A stretch of 49,264 bases of DNA from Fibrobacterales bacterium (GCA_017650365.1 JAGCEZ010000089.1:1-49264), one strand, 5' to 3'. Positions 7,753 through 14,661 are shown, counted from the stretch's first letter. The notes: generated by a model not told the origin, from the sequence alone. Translations and numbers: made by a program.

Positions 7753-8502
7753 CTAGTAGTCGGAATAGACCACGCGCTCCAGCGCCAGCCCCTGCGGCGG
7801 GGCCCAGCGCCGCGTGCCCGGGATCTCCCCGGCGAGGATCCGCGCCGCGCTTCCCTCGGGTAGCCGCCCGCACCCGACCTCGACCAGATGCCCGACCATC
7901 GCGCGGACCTGATGGTGCAGGAAGCGGTTCGCGGCGAGCTTCGCGAAGAGAAGGCGGCTCCTGTCGCCGTCGGGGACGATCTCGACGGAGCGCATGTCGC
8001 AGACCGTGTTCGGCTGGTCCTCGCGCGGCAGGCAGAAGGGGCGGAAGTCGCGTTCGCCCAGAAAGAGCTTTGCCTCGCGCGCCATCGCCTCCGCGTCCAG
8101 GCGCGCCTCCCGCGGGAACCACGCGCGCTTCTCCAGAAGCGGGGAGCGGCGGAGCAGGATCGCGTAGACGTAGCGCCGCTCCAGCGCGTCGAACCTCGGC
8201 TGGAAATCGGGCCGGGTCTCCTCCAAGTCGTAGACGCAAATCGAGGGCGCGACCAGCGCGTTCACGCCGCGCTCCAGCCTGCGCGCCTCCTGCGGTTCGT
8301 CCAGGTCGAAGGCGGCAACCTGGCCCAGCGCGTGCACGCCCGCGTCGGTGCGGCCCGAGCCCATCACGTGGACGCTTTCCTGGCGCGCGACCGTCGCAAT
8401 CGCCTTCTGCAGCGTCTCCTGGACGGAGAGGGCGTTCGGCTGGACCTGCCAGCCGCAGAACGGCTCGCCGTCGTATTCGACCTTGCAGCGGTACCGGGGC
8501 AT
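7753..8502 (-). CDS. truA: tRNA pseudouridine(38-40) synthase TruA
   Basis: TruA isomerises uridines 38-40 in the anticodon arm of tRNAs. The 249-residue protein has the family's N-terminal YDGEPFCGWQ, the catalytic Asp53 in GSGRTDAGVHA, the FDALERRYVY segment and the LHHQVRAMVG motif. The ATG at 8502 is chosen because it gives a TGATG junction with the upstream gene; a GTG one codon earlier is the alternative. Nothing is unusual in the active site. Confidence 0.95.
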   Translation of the reverse strand: MPRYRCKVEYDGEPFCGWQVQPNALSVQETLQKAIATVARQESVHVMGSGRTDAGVHALGQVAAFDLDEPQEARRLERGVNALVAPSICVYDLEETRPDFQPRFDALERRYVYAILLRRSPLLEKRAWFPREARLDAEAMAREAKLFLGERDFRPFCLPREDQPNTVCDMRSVEIVPDGDRSRLLFAKLAANRFLHHQVRAMVGHLVEVGCGRLPEGSAARILAGEIPGTRRWAPPQGLALERVVYSDY

Positions 8503-9284
8503 CACTCCCCGCGTTCGCGGGCCAGGCGGATCACCTGGGCCACCTGTTCGGGCGGCATCTTCAGCCGCCGCGCGATCTCCGACTCGGTGTAGCCGCGGTG
8601 CGCCAGCTTGAGGATGTCCGACTTCAGCCGGTCCTCCTGCTCCAGGCGCGTCAGCGCCGCGGGAGTCATCAGGACGATCGGTTCGCGGCGCGCGGGTTCG
8701 GAAGCGGTTTTTTCCTTCGCGGCGGAGACCGGTTCGGGCTCGGGCGCGACGGGTTCTTCGGGAACGGGTTCGACGACGGGCGCGGAAACGGGTTCTTCGG
8801 GCGCGGAGGAGACCTGCTCGGGAACGACCGGTTCTTCGACGGGTTCGGAAACCGGTTCGGGCGCGCCCAGCGCGGGCGACTCGACGGAGACCCGCTTCTC
8901 GCGCGGGCGCTTGGGCTCGGGCGTCAGCGGCTGGATGACGAGTTCTTCGGTGTTCGGGGAACGGTTCGCGTCGTCGTCCAGGCCGATCCCGGCCGGGTCG
9001 TCGTCCGCAAGTCCGCCGCGCGCCACTTCGCCGGCGTCCGACGCGCCTTCCGCGTTCCCGGCGACGTTCGCGTCCGCAATCGCATCCTCGCCGGAATTCT
9101 TTCCGGAATCGCGCCAGCCGTCGCGCGCCGCGCGGCGCGGTCCCAGGCGCGAAGGCGCGGGCGCGGAGCCCGCGGCGCGGCGCCTGGATCCGCGCAGGAT
9201 CTTCCGGGCCAGGAACGCCGCCGCGGCGATCAGCAGCAGGGCGGCGCCGGCGATTCCGGCGACCTCCACGGGCGTCGCCGCCAT
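8502..9284 (-). CDS. Membrane-anchored acidic protein with C-terminal helix-turn-helix
   Basis: The 260-residue product has an N-terminal transmembrane helix (AGIAGAALLLIAAAAFLA, residues 8-25) followed by a basic stop-transfer patch. A long low-complexity region (about 45-205) is rich in Glu, Pro, Val and Ser with repeated PVxEPVxEEPV units. The C-terminal ~45-residue domain (DILKLAHRGYTESEIARRL, then MPPEQVAQVIRLA) looks like a helix-turn-helix of the kind found in DUF6115-like membrane proteins. The ATG at 9284 has a strong ribosome-binding site (GGAGGAAGGA). The frame stays open and protein-like upstream of this ATG, and the preceding gene overlaps it by 55 bases in another frame, so this may be the second half of one frameshifted gene. 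Confidence 0.6.
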   Translation of the reverse strand: MAATPVEVAGIAGAALLLIAAAAFLARKILRGSRRRAAGSAPAPSRLGPRRAARDGWRDSGKNSGEDAIADANVAGNAEGASDAGEVARGGLADDDPAGIGLDDDANRSPNTEELVIQPLTPEPKRPREKRVSVESPALGAPEPVSEPVEEPVVPEQVSSAPEEPVSAPVVEPVPEEPVAPEPEPVSAAKEKTASEPARREPIVLMTPAALTRLEQEDRLKSDILKLAHRGYTESEIARRLKMPPEQVAQVIRLARERGE

Positions 9285-9577
9285 TCCTTCCTCCGCCGCG
9301 GCGGAAGAAGAGGCGTCGCGCGCTTCAGATCGTCGGCTTCGGCGCACAGCGCGCGCTGGTCCAGGCGCAGAATCTCGCGCCTCGCGCTGTCGCGCTCGGC
9401 GCGGATCGCGTAGTCCAGGGAGTCGATCAGGGCGGAGACTTCGTTCAGCGCGGCTCCCGAAACCTCCCGGGCGGGGGGCGCGGAGACCGCCGCGGCATCG
9501 TCTTCCGCGGCCCAGACGACCGCCGCGGCGCACAGAAACGCGCGGCAGAGTGCGGAGAATGCGGAAAAACGGGCCAT
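9230..9577 (-). CDS. Short secreted protein, possibly N-terminal half of a frameshifted gene
   Basis: From the ATG at 9577 the frame encodes a signal peptide (AFSALCRAFLCAAAVVWA) and a helical acidic segment with a Ser-Leu-Asp and Arg-Glu rich pattern (about residues 40-80). After about residue 84 the translation becomes Arg/Pro-rich and ends in PPCC, which looks like out-of-frame sequence. A minus-one shift near 9310 would join it to the next frame (ARDASSSAAAEEG) and make a single protein of signal peptide, short periplasmic helix, transmembrane segment and cytoplasmic HTH. I cannot tell a natural overlap from a frameshift mutation or base-calling error. Confidence 0.45.
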   Translation of the reverse strand: MARFSAFSALCRAFLCAAAVVWAAEDDAAAVSAPPAREVSGAALNEVSALIDSLDYAIRAERDSARREILRLDQRALCAEADDLKRATPLLPPRRRKEWRRRPWRSPESPAPPCC

Positions 9578-9639
9578 AATCCAAAGATAGCATTCGCAAA
9601 TATCCGCCCTCGCGAACAGACATCGCCGCCGGTGCGCTG

Positions 9640-9685
9640 CTTGTTCGGTCACTTGTCCGCGACTTGTTCGGTCACCTGGTCGGCG
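9640..9685. repeat. Two imperfect 23-bp direct repeats
   Basis: Positions 9640-9662 and 9663-9685 are adjacent 23-base units that share the first 13 bases (CTTGTTCGGTCAC) and about 17 of 23 positions overall. They sit at the left edge of the accessory island, just before the 13-bp repeats. No gene is evident here. Confidence 0.7.
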
Positions 9686-9688
9686 CCG

Positions 9689-9740
9689 ATGACAGGGTAA
9701 AATGACAGGGTAAATGACAGGGTAAAATGACAGGGTAAAA
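9689..9740. repeat. Four tandem copies of a 12-13 bp repeat
   Basis: The unit ATGACAGGGTAAA occurs at 9689, 9702 (one A short), 9714 and 9727 with no other mismatch. The unit length is not a multiple of three, and all frames through it contain stops on the plus strand, so it is not coding there. The following 230 bases (9741-9971) are AT-richer and hold no gene I can support. Confidence 0.85.
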
Positions 9741-9971
9741 CTTGGAGTTGCGATTTTTGCGAAACCACGGCTGAATTTTGGCAGTTAAGAAGGGTTTCTG
9801 AGAAAAAACGCCGGGAAACCGGTCTTAAACGGCGAAATTCATACAAAAGGTGTCCATATGACTACCTTTTCGCGAACATTTTTGGTTATATGGCAAAACG
9901 GACGGCCTACGGGCAGACGCATACCCTGGCATAAACATCAAAAATGGGTTAATTTCGGCAATTCGGTGTAC

Positions 9972-10059
9972 TTTCCCCTAGAAAAGTGGCAAAACGAGCG
10001 CAATTTTCCCCTAGAAAAGTGGCAAAATAGACACGACTTTCCCCTAGAAAAGTGTAAGG
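9972..10059. repeat. 33-bp-period repeat array 1 (three units)
   Basis: A conserved block TTTCCCCTAGAAAAGTG begins at 9972, 10005 and 10038, so the period is exactly 33 bases. Each block is followed by GGCAAAA in the first two units and by about ten variable bases. Plus-strand translation gives an 11-residue repeat (FPLEKWQNERN, FPLEKWQNRHD, FPLEKC). The minus strand is also open (ATFLGENCARF). The third unit ends in AAGTGTAAGGG, where a DUF4143 ATPase fragment starts at once. A second array with the same 33-bp period and GAAAAGTG core is at 10491. Confidence 0.85.
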
Positions 10060-10446
10060 GACTTCGACAGCTTCAAGCTCTTCCTGAACGACCTGGGGCT
10101 GCTCGGCGCCATGGCGGACGTCCCCCCGAAGGAAATCCTCTCCGGGTCGAAGATGCTGACCGAATACAAGGGCGCGTTCACGGAGCAGTTCGTGGAGCAG
10201 GCGCACCGGTCCGCGACCGACGCTCCGCTGTATTACTACACCAACAGGAACTCGACTGCGGAGATCGACTTCGTGATCCAGACGGACCGCGTCCATCCCG
10301 TCGAGGTCAAGGCGGAGGAGAACCTGAAGGCGAAGTCGCTCGCGCAGGCGTTGAAGGCAAACGAGAATCTGCGCGGGTTGCGCTTCTCGATGTCGGACTA
10401 CCGCGAAGAGGAGCGGATGACGAACGTCCCGCTCTATCTGGCGTAA
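10060..10446 (+). pseudogene. C-terminal fragment of DUF4143-type AAA+ ATPase
   Basis: The open frame from 10060 to the stop at 10446 starts with FDSFKLFLNDLGLLGAM, then contains a KGAFTEQFVEQ segment, YYYTNRNSTAEIDFVIQ and VHPVEVKAEENLKAKSL. This is the C-terminal half of AAA+ ATPases with a DUF4143 domain. The E-I-D-F-V and V-E-V-K elements form a restriction-endonuclease-like core (PD-(D/E)xK fold in this family). The whole P-loop domain is missing: the sequence upstream is the 33-bp array. An ATG at 10111 could start a 111-residue product, but a functional protein is unlikely. The role of the family is poorly known. Confidence 0.75.
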
Positions 10447-10490
10447 ACAGCGAAAATTAGCTGATTTTGGCGGTTTGTGATAAAAGTCGC

Positions 10491-10636
10491 TTGGGAAAGT
10501 GTGCGCCAGGCTTGAAAAGTCCCTTGGAAAAGTGTGCTCGGAGTACGGGAATTCGGTTGAAAAAGTGCGGCCAAGCGGTCATAAATCGCTTGGAAAAGTG
10601 CGAAAAAGCGTTGCGGATCCGGTTGAAAAAAGTGTA
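10491..10636. repeat. 33-bp-period repeat array 2 (five degenerate units)
   Basis: The core AAAGTG occurs at 10496, 10529, 10562, 10595 and 10629, giving spacings of 33, 33, 33 and 34 bases. It is usually preceded by TTGG or GTTG and A residues. Plus-strand translation gives 11-residue units of the form S-[LV]-[GE]-K-V plus six variable residues. The minus strand gives [AT]-L-F-Q units. The last unit ends in AAGTGTAAGCG, which closely matches the end of array 1, and is followed directly by another ATPase-like fragment. Confidence 0.75.
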
Positions 10637-10639
10637 AGC

Positions 10640-10790
10640 GCGACATCCTCGACGAATACAGGGACGACGTCTTCAAGATCTACGTGCAGGACACCGGCCC
10701 CTTCGCCACCGGTCCGCCGCTTGTCCGGCGCCGATGTCTGCCAGAATGTCGCGGGGAAGGGGATGACGTTGTCCGCGCACGCGTCGTTGG
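10640..10790 (+). pseudogene. Degenerate fragment of a DUF4143-type ATPase
   Basis: Just after array 2 the plus strand reads RDILDEYRDDVFK followed by IYVQDTG. The first resembles the linker helix between the AAA domain and DUF4143, and the second resembles the F-K-x-Y-x-x-D-x-G element of that domain. A short stretch in another frame (SGADVCQNVAGKG) looks like a continuation after a frameshift. No start, P-loop or complete domain is present. The identification rests on short motifs and is moderately uncertain, but the parallel with the fragment at 10060 supports it. Confidence 0.5.
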
Positions 10791-10829
10791 CCGCGTCGAG
10801 GACCGCCTCAATCGCGAGAGAGGATTACC

Positions 10830-11474
10830 CTACTTCGTTCGCATTGGCGCAGAGAAGTCAGGCATAATCTGCGCCAAAGGCTCGCTGCGTGTGACATCGG
10901 CGTTCTTGCTGAGCGATTTCAAGACCCCATGATTGAGCGTCAAAAGATGGACAAAAATCCCACCACGGCGTGCAACCTTGATCGCCGGAACGAAATCGCT
11001 GTCTGCCGTCACAAGAACGATCCGATCAAATGTTTTTTCATAGCTAATCCAAGCGACGTCAAGGCCGATTTTCATATCGACGCCCTTTTGCGACAAGGAA
11101 GGCATGAACGAGGCGTCCGTGTGCGGCTGTTGGTTATAGCACCTCTCTTTAAGCGTCCATCCGGAGAACATAATCTGCCCTTCCCGTACTGCGAAATAAT
11201 CCAATGACGCGATTCCATCTAACAACGCATTCCCATCGCGAAATTGAGGAGTGCCGTCAAAGCTGAACTCTTTCTTGGACACGGGGAGACACGTCTTTTT
11301 ATTGCAAGGTCGGCAATCGTAAAAATACGCCCTGTAATCAGCGGAAGTAATACCAAGGAACGCAAGAGCCGCCTTGACGAACTTTTCCGTATTTTCCGGC
11401 GTCAAATTTTGTTCAAACGCCTCCTTCCATTTCTTACGCAGAAAACCGCCATCAATAAGAAATGCAACCTTCAC
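10830..11474 (-). CDS. NYN-domain (LabA/DUF88-like) putative ribonuclease
   Basis: The 214-residue protein has the PIN-like NYN fold signature: an N-terminal acidic motif in MKVAFLIDGGFLRK, a QKGVDMKIGLDVA segment with the second acidic residue, and VTADSDFVPAIKVARRGG with the third acidic cluster. NYN proteins are metal-dependent RNases involved in RNA processing or degradation, and they recur in defence and accessory islands. A Cys-containing insert (CRPCNKKTCLP, about residues 54-64) is not part of the minimal fold and might bind a metal. Base composition is lower in GC than the housekeeping block. The next 180 bases upstream (11475-11654) contain a run of nine A residues but no gene I can support. 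Confidence 0.85.
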   Translation of the reverse strand: MKVAFLIDGGFLRKKWKEAFEQNLTPENTEKFVKAALAFLGITSADYRAYFYDCRPCNKKTCLPVSKKEFSFDGTPQFRDGNALLDGIASLDYFAVREGQIMFSGWTLKERCYNQQPHTDASFMPSLSQKGVDMKIGLDVAWISYEKTFDRIVLVTADSDFVPAIKVARRGGIFVHLLTLNHGVLKSLSKNADVTRSEPLAQIMPDFSAPMRTK

Positions 11475-11650
11475 GAAGCCCCCCTAAAAAAAAACGGCCT
11501 ACTTGAGGGACACTTTCGTGTTTACATAAACCCTCGTTCGGCCTGCATTTGTCTTAAAATTAGGTTCTGAAGAGGCAAATGTCAAGCCCTTACGAAAAAA
11601 TCGGAAAAACAAAGCGTCTCCCGGTGGCAGGCCGAGAAAACGCCGCTTCA

Positions 11651-11843
11651 CATATGCCTAAATGGCTTCAACCGCACACTCCGTCGCGAAAGCCCGGGTA
11701 TGTACGAGTTCTAGAGCATCGAGCAAGCGCAGGAACTTGCCACGAAGTGGCTGTGGAGCTATAATCATGAGCGGCCGCACTCCGCCATCGGCGGAATCCC
11801 GTCTGTGAAGCTGCTGGCCCAAATGTCTGTCGCTACTGAATGA
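11651..11843 (+). mobile_element. IS3-family transposase (OrfB) C-terminal remnant
   Basis: Read from 11661, the frame gives NGFNRTLRRESPGMYEF, an amber stop, then SIEQAQELATKWLWSYN and HERPHSAIGG, ending at a TGA at 11841-11843. This is the end of an IS3-family DDE transposase (the E-R-F-N-R-T and W-x-x-x-Y-N-x-x-R-P-H motifs). The N-terminal and catalytic parts are missing and one stop interrupts the tail, so it is dead. Similar tails occur at 13206-13292 (same strand) and 27140-27400 (opposite strand). Confidence 0.8.
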
Positions 11844-11940
11844 GCCCTCAAGCAACCTGAATTAAGTCCCGTTTCCGACATTCATCGGTCCCAGCCCCAC
11901 CTCCACCAGACTTTGCTAAAGAACTCGTGCAAGTTCACAA

Positions 11941-13095
11941 TTAAATATGGAAACAAAAACATAATGGCTGGCTAAATTCATGAATCCAAACCCACGGCAC
12001 GCCCGCATTATTGAGTGCCTTTAAAACACTTGTATGCGGATGGCGGTTGTTCTTCCCGGCGGAAATGAAATTGAACTTCTTTTCGGAATTCATAGCACGG
12101 TTGTAATTATTAAGCGATCCGTGATGCGGAACTTGTTGCATAAGCAGCAGCGGAAACTGTTCTTCGAAGTCATCCGCGCATTGCGCCCACTTCTTTTGCC
12201 CTTTAGCCTCATAGTCTCCGAAATACATACATCCTGCTTTCTCTCCCGCATGACGCAGCCAGCAACGGCATATTGCGCAATTGCTGCAGCAAGAATGCAT
12301 GTGCATGCAACGCACCGATTGCGTCGCCGGCCCCGAATATGTCACCATGGAATTGCCGTTAATCGACCCCCGCACCGATTTATAGCAACCACGTACCTTG
12401 CCGAAATAATCCGGATCTGAGCATTTGGACGCAATATCGGACAGCGAGAGCCCTATCTTCGCATTCTTCAACGCCGTGCGCAAGGTTTCGCTTTTCTCGG
12501 AAGAAGCGTTGTCGTAATTGAACGTCTTGAAAACCCAAGGGCTTTTGCTAAACGCACGTACTAATGCTCCGCTTGCAATCAATCGAGTTTTGCCTGGCTC
12601 CTCGTCAAGATTCAGCTCGTCAGTCTCATTGGGCATGGCGCCTCTTTTCTCGACCTTTATAACTGTCACGCTCTGCCCATCCCATTCAAGAGGCGATTCA
12701 CTGTTACGAACGGCCAAAGTCAAGAGACTCTTGTACAACAGATTGCGTGATGGGCCGCCAAGTCGATCCACAAAGGACGGCGAAATCGCCCAAACATCCT
12801 CATCATTCAACAACGGCACAAAAATGCGTTTGATATCGGCCTTCCCGAACAATGTTTCAAGACCGTTGACGTGATCGTCATGAAAATGGGAGATGAAAAC
12901 CGCATCGATTACAGGTTTTACTTTTCCTTGTTCGAAACCAAGGCGCTCGCAATAGTCTTCCACCACTGTTTCTATAAATCCTGCTGTCCCGCCGCAATCA
13001 AAAACAACATTCCTTTCACGCCCATCCGCTTTGAACGCTTCGGTGTAAAACGCGCCTTGTCCGATTGGATGTATGGTCCGAATGACGTCTAGCAT
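11941..13095 (-). CDS. Metallo-beta-lactamase-fold hydrolase with a cysteine-rich insert
   Basis: The 384-residue protein has the MBL zinc motif SHFHDDHVNGL (His70, His72, Asp74, His75), the later GD element (FGDYEA, about 293-294), VPHHGS (His324-His325) and SAGKNNRHPHTSVL near the C-terminus. That order resembles the MBL domain of ComEC-type and related nuclease or phosphodiesterase proteins. Between the halves is an unusual cluster at residues 263-279 with six Cys and two His, plus Cys289, which could form an extra metal site. There is no signal peptide. An 11-G tract lies three bases before the ATG at 13095, and IS3 tails flank both sides. The substrate is unknown; a role in an accessory or defence module is inference. 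Confidence 0.75.
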   Translation of the reverse strand: MLDVIRTIHPIGQGAFYTEAFKADGRERNVVFDCGGTAGFIETVVEDYCERLGFEQGKVKPVIDAVFISHFHDDHVNGLETLFGKADIKRIFVPLLNDEDVWAISPSFVDRLGGPSRNLLYKSLLTLAVRNSESPLEWDGQSVTVIKVEKRGAMPNETDELNLDEEPGKTRLIASGALVRAFSKSPWVFKTFNYDNASSEKSETLRTALKNAKIGLSLSDIASKCSDPDYFGKVRGCYKSVRGSINGNSMVTYSGPATQSVRCMHMHSCCSNCAICRCWLRHAGEKAGCMYFGDYEAKGQKKWAQCADDFEEQFPLLLMQQVPHHGSLNNYNRAMNSEKKFNFISAGKNNRHPHTSVLKALNNAGVPWVWIHEFSQPLCFCFHI

Positions 13096-13098
13096 TAT

Positions 13099-13109
13099 CC
13101 CCCCCCCCC
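13099..13109 (-). promoter_or_regulatory. Eleven-G homopolymer just upstream of the MBL start codon
   Basis: The minus strand reads eleven G, then ATA, then the ATG of the MBL gene at 13095. The tract occupies the place of the ribosome-binding site. G tracts of this length slip readily during replication in many bacteria, so expression may be phase-variable. The length could also be affected by sequencing error. Confidence 0.6.
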
Positions 13110-13205
13110 AATACCGTAAGTACCACCATCGCGCAGACAGTGCCTATTACGAGTATACTTCTTTTCCAGCCAATCCGGTACGACAAAATGGAGCGTCTTT
13201 CCACC

Positions 13206-13292
13206 GTCGAAGAGATCGCACTCGCGAAGCTGCTGGCCGAAACGCCTGTTTCTACTGAACGAGCCCGCACTGAAGCAGGGGCGGACGATTAG
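13206..13292 (+). mobile_element. Short IS3-family transposase tail
   Basis: The frame reads EEIALAKLLAETPVSTERAR and ends at a TAG at 13290-13292. It matches the end of the tail at 11843 (VKLLAQMSVATE) both in sequence and in DNA (AAGCTGCTGGCC is shared). Only the last ~28 codons remain. With the tail at 11651 it brackets the MBL gene in direct orientation. Confidence 0.55.
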
Positions 13293-13786
13293 GGCATCTG
13301 CTTTATGACTATTCGTGGAAACTTTTTATCCTTCATTAGGGAGTTCGGGTATGCCTTTTCATATTCTTCCAGTCGTTTGATAATCTCATCGCATGCTGAA
13401 GAATAATCATCATAGATGTTATAAATATTGATCACGACATCAGCCGTACTTAGCTCCTGACACGCTGTATGCGTTAACCACAAGTGCGCTTTAGGCGCTT
13501 CGTTATGAATCATCCCATTGCGCAAATTGTCACGCAAGACATCTTTATCATATTTTTGCATAGAAGGCAGTTGGACAAGGTTCTCAAAGCATGTTCTGGC
13601 ATTGGGTTCGTCATTTGCCCACGCAGTGGATACGTCCGGCTTCAGTCGATGCAGAAGCTTGCCCAAGAAATCAATGTGCAATGCCAACAGCTGAAACGCT
13701 TCATATGGGCACCCAACATCAATAATCTTCTTCAAATTATCGCGTTGGTCTCTTATCAGATCAATTGCCGTGCGGATGGTATGCAT
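13289..13786 (-). CDS. Unrecognised 165-residue protein
   Basis: The product is soluble and mostly helical. It has an N-terminal helix (IRTAIDLIRDQRDNLKKII), several Cys residues, an NLRNGMIHNEAPKAHLW segment and an aromatic, acidic stretch (INIYNIYDDYSSACDEII). The R-N-G-x-x-H-N arrangement is reminiscent of HEPN-like RNases (R-x4-6-H), but the spacing is not convincing and I make no functional call. Its stop codon falls within the IS3 tail at 13206-13292, so the C-terminus may have been trimmed by insertion. It is 46 bases downstream of the membrane protein at 13833-14351, so the two are probably one transcript. Confidence 0.6.
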   Translation of the reverse strand: MHTIRTAIDLIRDQRDNLKKIIDVGCPYEAFQLLALHIDFLGKLLHRLKPDVSTAWANDEPNARTCFENLVQLPSMQKYDKDVLRDNLRNGMIHNEAPKAHLWLTHTACQELSTADVVINIYNIYDDYSSACDEIIKRLEEYEKAYPNSLMKDKKFPRIVIKQMP

Positions 13787-13832
13787 GATTCGGCTCCTTT
13801 TGCCAAGTTACTCCAAACGATCTCTCAGCTGA

Positions 13833-14351
13833 TTATTTCAGCACCTTTCGTCCTTTCTCTTCGAATTCGCGGAATGTATGCCAAAGCTCATTTGCGGCAT
13901 CGTTGATGCGTTGTGCGCTTTCCTCCGCCTCCGGACCGTCAACTTTGCGTATGTTGTCATTAACGACAAACGTCTCCGCCAAAGCGGCCAAGAATGTGGA
14001 CGTGTTGTCTATAAGCTTGGCTTGCAATGCGTTCAAGTCATTATCATTGAACGGAGCAATCATGCCGAGTTCAGCATCCGTTCTGATTCTTTCCAACGGC
14101 TCAAACACACTTATATCGAACATTGCATGAAAGTCGTAATTTTTTATCAAATCGCGAACCTGAGCTGTAAACGCGCCATCTATTCTGTCGAACAGAATTT
14201 TCTGTTTTTTGCGAATACGCTTCTTTCGTTGTTTGTGACTATCGACAATTAACGCGGCTAGTGCACCAATCAATGCAGAAATCACATTGCCTATGACTTG
14301 TGACAGTGCGTCCCTTATCATCTCCAACGTGCCTACAACAACCTCTTCCAT
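13833..14351 (-). CDS. Unrecognised membrane-anchored protein
   Basis: The 172-residue product has one N-terminal transmembrane helix (VIGNVISALIGALAALIV, about residues 19-36), a strongly basic cytoplasmic patch (SHKQRKKRIRKKQK) and a long helical cytoplasmic region ending in EFEEKGRKVLK. No enzyme motif is visible. It is the first gene of a probable minus-strand operon with the 165-residue protein. A short membrane anchor plus soluble helical domain is common in abortive-infection or toxin modules, but that link is only inference. Confidence 0.6.
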   Translation of the reverse strand: MEEVVVGTLEMIRDALSQVIGNVISALIGALAALIVDSHKQRKKRIRKKQKILFDRIDGAFTAQVRDLIKNYDFHAMFDISVFEPLERIRTDAELGMIAPFNDNDLNALQAKLIDNTSTFLAALAETFVVNDNIRKVDGPEAEESAQRINDAANELWHTFREFEEKGRKVLK

Positions 14352-14611
14352 AAAATCTCCATTCTTCTTGGCCCCGTTCTACCATATTGAAATGCCGAAA
14401 AACGAAAGAACGGAACCATGTTTAAACTTCGTTTCCGACATGCGTCTTGCGACACACTCTATTTAGTCTTCTACTTCAAGGTCGAGCAGTATCCACAATT
14501 TGCTCTCTACTAATATTTAGCCCGCGTCCGCCTCGCAATCGGCCTTACATGACTGCATAGAGCAAAAAGCCGTCCTCAAGAGTGCCCGGCAACGCCCGCC
14601 GCCCACAAACG
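14352..14611. other. Intergenic region without a recognisable gene
   Basis: About 260 AT-rich bases between the membrane protein and the pilin terminator. The 12-base string CGTTTCCGACAT near 14427 also occurs near 11872, downstream of an IS3 tail, so part of this stretch may be a remnant of the same mobile element. I see no ORF with protein-like composition and no tRNA-like fold. Confidence 0.5.
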
Positions 14612-14640
14612 AAAAGAGGCGACCCCGAAGGATCGCCTCA
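14612..14640 (-). terminator. Rho-independent terminator of the pilin gene
   Basis: On the minus strand the sequence reads GAGGCGATCC-TTCG-GGGTCGCCTC followed by TTTTC. This is a ten-pair stem (one mismatch) with a short loop and a U-run, placed 22 bases after the pilin stop codon. Confidence 0.85.
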
Positions 14641-14661
14641 AGTTCGCTATACTAACCTAAA

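Noticed and set aside
10111-10446. Intact gene from the ATG at 10111
   Set aside because: The frame matches only the C-terminal half of DUF4143 ATPases; the P-loop domain is missing and similarity continues upstream of that ATG.
9972-10636. CRISPR array
   Set aside because: Repeats are 17-23 bp with about 10-bp variable parts, too short for spacers. The period is a multiple of three, and no cas gene is present.
13289-13786. HEPN ribonuclease
   Set aside because: An R-N-G-x-x-H-N string is visible, but spacing and surrounding helices do not clearly fit the HEPN R-x4-6-H motif.
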